Source: Kineosporia babensis (lineage in GTDB: Bacteria > Actinomycetota > Actinomycetes > Actinomycetales > Kineosporiaceae). From it: a DNA stretch of 64,000 nt. How positions within the stretch are numbered: the stretch's first letter is position 1; each line of letters begins with the position of its first letter. The stretch spans positions 1 to 64,000 of the forward strand of contig NZ_JAJOMB010000031.1 of the NCBI RefSeq assembly GCF_021129305.1, given 5' to 3'. Below the pieces are notes generated by a model. That model saw only the letters and a list, made by a program, of their open reading frames with translations, was not told where the DNA came from and made no database searches. A program made the translations under genes and the position numbers. Of this stretch, positions 60,791-64,000 are shown piece after piece.

Positions 60791-61525
60791 TCAGGGCTGT
60801 TCAGAGGGTTGAACCGGAGGCTCGGGAGAACCACCGGGAACCGGGTAGGCGTTGAGATACCCACACATGCCGAACTTCTCCTCGGCCGGCCGCTCCATCC
60901 GCTGCACGGCCGCCTGGCGCAGATGTGAGTGATCTCCCGTGGCCAGGGCGGCCAGCTGGGCCGCGGTCGCGTCGACCGCGGCACCCGCACCGGTGGCCAG
61001 GATGTTGCGCCAGTCCCCGAGCAGAGAGGTCACCAGCCCGACTGAGGACGCGTGGAACGCCTCGAGCGGGGCGAAGTCACCTTTCTCGGCGGCCTGGCGC
61101 AGAACCTGGAACCCTTCCACCGCCAGATCGCGGCGCGCCCGGGCCCGATCGGCTGTGGGCGCACTGCGTGCCTTCTCGTAGGTCTCCCGGTCGGTCAGGT
61201 GCTCCGGCGGGAAGGTGAGCACGGCGTCCCCGGCCTCGGGCAGGCCGGAGTTCTGCATCAGCACCAGCACCTTCAGGTCGCCGTCGTTGACCGCGCGGTG
61301 GATCGTGCCCGGGGTGAACCAGACCACGTCCCCGGCACTCAGCGTCTGCTCGGCGAACCCGTCGGTGGTGAGCGTCTGCAGCCGCCCGGCCCCGGAGACC
61401 ACGATGTAGGCCTCCGTGCAGCACAGGTGCATGTGGGGCGAGCCGCCGCACAGGCCGTCGAGGGCTTCCCAGGGGTAGACCCGCAGGGCGCTCAGTCCGA
61501 CGCCCCCGGGCAGCTGCCCCGTCAC
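60791..61525 (-). CDS. Cupin-domain protein
   Basis: 244 residues, GTG start in a GTGA overlap with the DUF6807 gene. An N-terminal cupin barrel carries both motifs: HMHLCCTEAYIVVSGAG (His-x-His...Glu) and GDVVWFTPGTIHRAVNDG (final His), so a metal site is intact. The C-terminal 120 residues are helical (DLAVEGFQVLRQAAEKGDFA). Likely a sugar-acid isomerase, epimerase or binding protein of the operon; reaction unknown. Confidence 0.82.
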   Translation of the reverse strand: MTGQLPGGVGLSALRVYPWEALDGLCGGSPHMHLCCTEAYIVVSGAGRLQTLTTDGFAEQTLSAGDVVWFTPGTIHRAVNDGDLKVLVLMQNSGLPEAGDAVLTFPPEHLTDRETYEKARSAPTADRARARRDLAVEGFQVLRQAAEKGDFAPLEAFHASSVGLVTSLLGDWRNILATGAGAAVDATAAQLAALATGDHSHLRQAAVQRMERPAEEKFGMCGYLNAYPVPGGSPEPPVQPSEQP

Positions 61526-62421
61526 GAGTCCTGCTCGCCCAGATAGGCCTCGACGTTCTCGCGGGTCCAGGCGCCGTCGGCGATCACGAAACGGTGGGCC
61601 AGATTCAGCGTCTCACCGTGCGGCAGGATGATCTCGTCGTGGAAGGCCGGGGAGGGCGCCACCACGGGAATCGGGTCGTTGCGCACGAACCACTTCAGCT
61701 CGCCCTGGGAGCTGGTCCCGGCCACGGTGAGGATCGAGACGTCGCCGTCGATGTCGTCGTTCTGGCCGGTGTACAGCAGCCAGTTCGAGGGCGTGCCCAT
61801 CGCCTCCGGGCCGAGGCCGTCCTCGGTGAGCACCTTGCCGCCGGTGAGGTTGCGCCCCATCCGCAGGAACCAGCCGGTGTACCCGGCGTTCTCGCGGCCG
61901 GCGGTGGTCGGGCTGCCCAGTTCCAGGTCGGCACCGCGGATGTTGGTCAGGTCGCTGGCCACGTCGATGGTGTAGGAACCCTTTTCGACGTCGATGCGGT
62001 GCACCCGGATCCGGCGCTTCTCGGTGACCCACTTCTCGCCGCCCTGGGTGATCCAGGTCAGGTCCTCGGTGAGGGTGAGCTCGTCGCCGTCGTGGTCGAT
62101 GATCTCGAAGGCGTCGTGCTGCATGCTGCCGACGTTCTCGAGCGGGATGTAGCCCTGCCCGTGCACGTAGGAGTAGCCGCCCCAGAAGTTCTCCCCGGAC
62201 ACGTGCGACCAGGTCAGCTGCAGACCCTTGTGCCAGCGGTGGTCCCACGGCCGGTAGCCGCTGACCAGGGCGCCGGACAGGGTCCGGATCGGGTGCAGGT
62301 AGGGCTTGGGGGCCTCGAACTGCGGGATGTCGGCGCCGTAGACGTAACGCAGGATCTCCACGGAGCCGACGCCCAGGCCGAGGCTGTGGCCGTGCTGGTG
62401 TTCGACGGTGAGCTTGCTCAA
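61522..62421 (-). CDS. DUF6807 (PmoA-like) family protein
   Basis: 299 residues. The family, sometimes labelled methane oxygenase PmoA by mis-transfer, is a beta-sandwich protein common in sugar operons. Here: PYLHPIRTLSGALVSGYRPW, DHRWHKGLQLTWSHVSGENF (conserved DHxxH), ENAGYTGWFLRMGRNLTGGK, and HDEIILPHGETLNLAHRFVI. It is cytoplasmic by sequence and probably a sugar-processing enzyme. It lies 18 bases after the oxidoreductase gene and overlaps the cupin gene. Confidence 0.82.
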   Translation of the reverse strand: MSKLTVEHQHGHSLGLGVGSVEILRYVYGADIPQFEAPKPYLHPIRTLSGALVSGYRPWDHRWHKGLQLTWSHVSGENFWGGYSYVHGQGYIPLENVGSMQHDAFEIIDHDGDELTLTEDLTWITQGGEKWVTEKRRIRVHRIDVEKGSYTIDVASDLTNIRGADLELGSPTTAGRENAGYTGWFLRMGRNLTGGKVLTEDGLGPEAMGTPSNWLLYTGQNDDIDGDVSILTVAGTSSQGELKWFVRNDPIPVVAPSPAFHDEIILPHGETLNLAHRFVIADGAWTRENVEAYLGEQDS

Positions 62422-62439
62422 GAGTCTTCTCTCCTTGGT

Positions 62440-63540
62440 TCAGGCGCCGAGACGGGAAGGCTGGTAGCGGCCGCCGCCGTCGAGCTGGGTGTAGAAGGGG
62501 TTACCGGGCACCAGTTCCGAGCGCAGCACGGGCTTACCGGTGATCGCCGACTGGTACAGCGCGGTGACCAGTTCCATGGTGCGGCGCCCGTCGTGACCAC
62601 TGGCCGGCGGTCGTTCCCCGGCCTCCAGCGCGTCCAGGTACACGGCCAGCTGGGCCACGTGCGAGCTGGCCAGATCTTCCGAAGGCGCCCAGCCGGCGGC
62701 GGTCTCGGCCGGAACTCCGTCGCGGGGAGTCCACTTCCAGTTCGAGTTGTCGTACCCGTACAGGTGCGAGACCTCGACCGTGGCGTCGTCGAAGTCGAAC
62801 CGCAGGTAGCTCTCCTGCCGGGGCGAGAGCACACTGTTGATCACCGAGGCCATCGCCCCGTTGGCGAACGAGACCGAGGCGAGTGAGACGTCCTCGGTCT
62901 GTACGTCCCGATCCAAAGTACCCATCAGCGCGCGGATCTCGTGCCAGTCGCCCAGCAGCGAGAGCATCAGGTCCATCTGGTGGATGCCGTGGCCCATCGC
63001 CGGGCCGCCGCCCTCGGTCTCCCACTTGCCCCGCCACGGCACCGCGTAGTAGTCGGTGTCGCGGTACCAGAGCGTGTGGCAGACCGCCACGTGCGGGCGT
63101 CCCAGCGTCTTCTCGGCGATCTGCTTGCGCAAAGTGCTGGCGGCAGAACCGAACCGGTGCTGGAACACGTAGCCCACGTAGGGGCCTTCAGGGCCTTCGG
63201 CGGCCGCGAGTTCGTCGTACTCCGCCAGCGAGAGCACCGGCGGCTTCTCGCACCACACCCAGGCGCCCGCCGCAAGGCAGGCCAGCACGGCCTCGCGGTG
63301 GGCGATCGGCGGGGTGCAGATCGAGACCAGGTCCGGGCGGGCCTGCTCCAGCATGGAGGCGACATCGGTGTAGGTCTGGGCGATGCCGTGTTTGGTGGCG
63401 AAGGCCTTGGCGCGGTCGGCATCCACGTCCACCACCGCGACGATCTCGGCTCTGTCGCGCTGAGCTTCGTATGCCTGCTGGTGGGCGCCGGCGATGGCGC
63501 CCGCGCCGATGATCGCGACCCGGTACTTGCCGCTGGGCAT
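62440..63540 (-). CDS. Gfo/Idh/MocA-family sugar oxidoreductase
   Basis: 366 residues. N-terminal Rossmann fold VAIIGAGAIAGAHQQAYEAQ, nucleotide-binding VWCEKPPVLSLAEYDELAAA (EKP motif with catalytic Lys), and the C-terminal substrate domain AMGHGIHQMDLMLSLLGDWH with the usual Gly-x-H-x-x-D pattern. It oxidises or epimerises a sugar or inositol using NAD(P). Second gene of the operon, between the binding protein and the DUF6807 protein. Confidence 0.92.
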   Translation of the reverse strand: MPSGKYRVAIIGAGAIAGAHQQAYEAQRDRAEIVAVVDVDADRAKAFATKHGIAQTYTDVASMLEQARPDLVSICTPPIAHREAVLACLAAGAWVWCEKPPVLSLAEYDELAAAEGPEGPYVGYVFQHRFGSAASTLRKQIAEKTLGRPHVAVCHTLWYRDTDYYAVPWRGKWETEGGGPAMGHGIHQMDLMLSLLGDWHEIRALMGTLDRDVQTEDVSLASVSFANGAMASVINSVLSPRQESYLRFDFDDATVEVSHLYGYDNSNWKWTPRDGVPAETAAGWAPSEDLASSHVAQLAVYLDALEAGERPPASGHDGRRTMELVTALYQSAITGKPVLRSELVPGNPFYTQLDGGGRYQPSRLGA

Positions 63541-63613
63541 GAATCTCCTCCTGGCTTGCTGCGGAACCTGTTGCTGTATCGGTGGTTTGAAACTGGGGAC
63601 GGGGTTGCTGGCT

Positions 63614-64000
63614 TTAGCTGGCGGCGTTGTCCACGGCGGTGGTGAGTTCGTCGACGAACTTCTGTGCGGCTTCAGCGGTGGACTGCCGGCCGAAGAAGGC
63701 TTCCTGGGCGGCGCGTTGCAGCATGGCGTTGATGTCGCTGGCGCCGGCCGGGGTGAGCGCCGGCGGCGGCTCGATCAGCGGCTCGACCTGCTCGTTGAAC
63801 TTGGCTGCGGCCTCGGACGGCGCATCCAGGTCGGAGCGGATCGCGGCCAGCGTGTCCGCGTTGGCCGGGATCCCCCGGTCGGTGCCGAGGATCTTGGCGG
63901 CGACCGGCGAGTTGACCATGTAGTCGACCAGTTTGGCGGCTTCGGCCGGGTGCTCGGTGCGGGAGGCGATCGACCAGTACATGGACGACTTGTAGGAGTA
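63614..64000 (-). CDS. Extracellular solute-binding protein, C-terminal part (cut by window end)
   Basis: Only the last 128 codons are inside the window; the gene continues past base 64000. The C-terminal lobe of a family 1 sugar-binding protein is seen: SMYWSIASRTEHPAEAAKLV, DYMVNSPVAAKILGTDRGIP, NEQVEPLIEPPPALTPAG, FFGRQSTAEAAQKFVDELTT, a pattern common to actinobacterial sugar ABC binding lipoproteins. Followed on the same strand by the Gfo/Idh/MocA gene after 73 bases; the permeases may lie before it outside the window or be absent. Confidence 0.85.
   Translation of the reverse strand, partial: YSYKSSMYWSIASRTEHPAEAAKLVDYMVNSPVAAKILGTDRGIPANADTLAAIRSDLDAPSEAAAKFNEQVEPLIEPPPALTPAGASDINAMLQRAAQEAFFGRQSTAEAAQKFVDELTTAVDNAAS

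Overview
The window is about 70% GC. Its genes have G/C-rich third positions, frequent GTG starts and 4-nt ATGA/GTGA overlaps, and it encodes actinobacterial protein types: an Lsr2-type DNA-binding tail, a short AroQ chorismate mutase, a SigE-type sigma factor, GPP34, and LacI/GntR sugar operons that lack a dedicated transport ATPase. This points to a soil actinomycete of the Kineosporiaceae/Streptomyces type. The genus cannot be fixed from the sequence alone. No rRNA, tRNA, CRISPR array, insertion sequence, prophage or origin was seen.

Layout. 0.1-4.3 kb: a RelA/SpoT-type alarmone synthetase with a long unknown C-terminus, an unknown protein, an ABM-fold protein and a class C beta-lactamase-like serine hydrolase. 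4.4-10.8 kb: an L-fucose/L-fuconate catabolic operon (LacI regulator, sugar-binding lipoprotein, two permeases, L-fuconate dehydratase, lactonase) behind two matching LacI-type operators. 10.8-14.4 kb: assorted single genes (membrane protein, GNAT, D-amino acid PLP enzyme, SnoaL/LEH-like, GPP34). 14.5-18.9 kb: an AcoR/MimR-like activator divergent from an amidohydrolase, a DUF59 protein and an alcohol dehydrogenase. This is the accessory part of a propane-monooxygenase-type operon without any monooxygenase subunit here. 18.9-21.6 kb: a terminator, a 21-residue lysine-rich microprotein gene, kptA with a LysR regulator, and a divergent HAD-like gene. 21.6-25.5 kb: chorismate mutase, a TPR protein, an unknown gene and a NarL-type two-component system.

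25.9-34.7 kb: a medium-chain dehydrogenase, then a mannonate/hexuronate pathway in two operons. One is MHS transporter, dehydrogenase, KDG kinase, KDPG aldolase; the other is mannonate dehydratase, fructuronate-type reductase. A divergent GntR regulator lies beside them, and both operon promoters carry the same AATATACAAG motif. 34.7-41.2 kb: two coupled zinc-ribbon proteins (one with a long Gly/Ala-rich, elastin-like tail), an anchored extracytoplasmic protein, and an exonuclease-fold/BRCT/Lsr2 fusion whose catalytic residues are mostly gone. 41.2-47.5 kb: a phosphotransferase plus glycosyltransferase-like pair, a degenerate EEP-fold protein, and a prolyl iminopeptidase plus DUF885 peptidase pair. 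47.5-50.9 kb: a sigma/anti-sigma module with a related lipoprotein. 51.2-59.6 kb: an FAD/NAD(P)-binding protein fused to a TPR domain, an NB-ARC/TPR regulator, a secreted B-lectin, a methyltransferase and several unknowns. 59.6-64 kb: a second sugar operon (binding protein cut by the window end, Gfo/Idh/MocA oxidoreductase, DUF6807 protein, cupin, LacI regulator).

The best-supported biology is sugar-acid catabolism by three separately regulated operons. The least explained items are the lysine microprotein, the kptA-LysR-HAD locus, the monooxygenase-less MimR cluster and the pseudo-exonuclease fusion.
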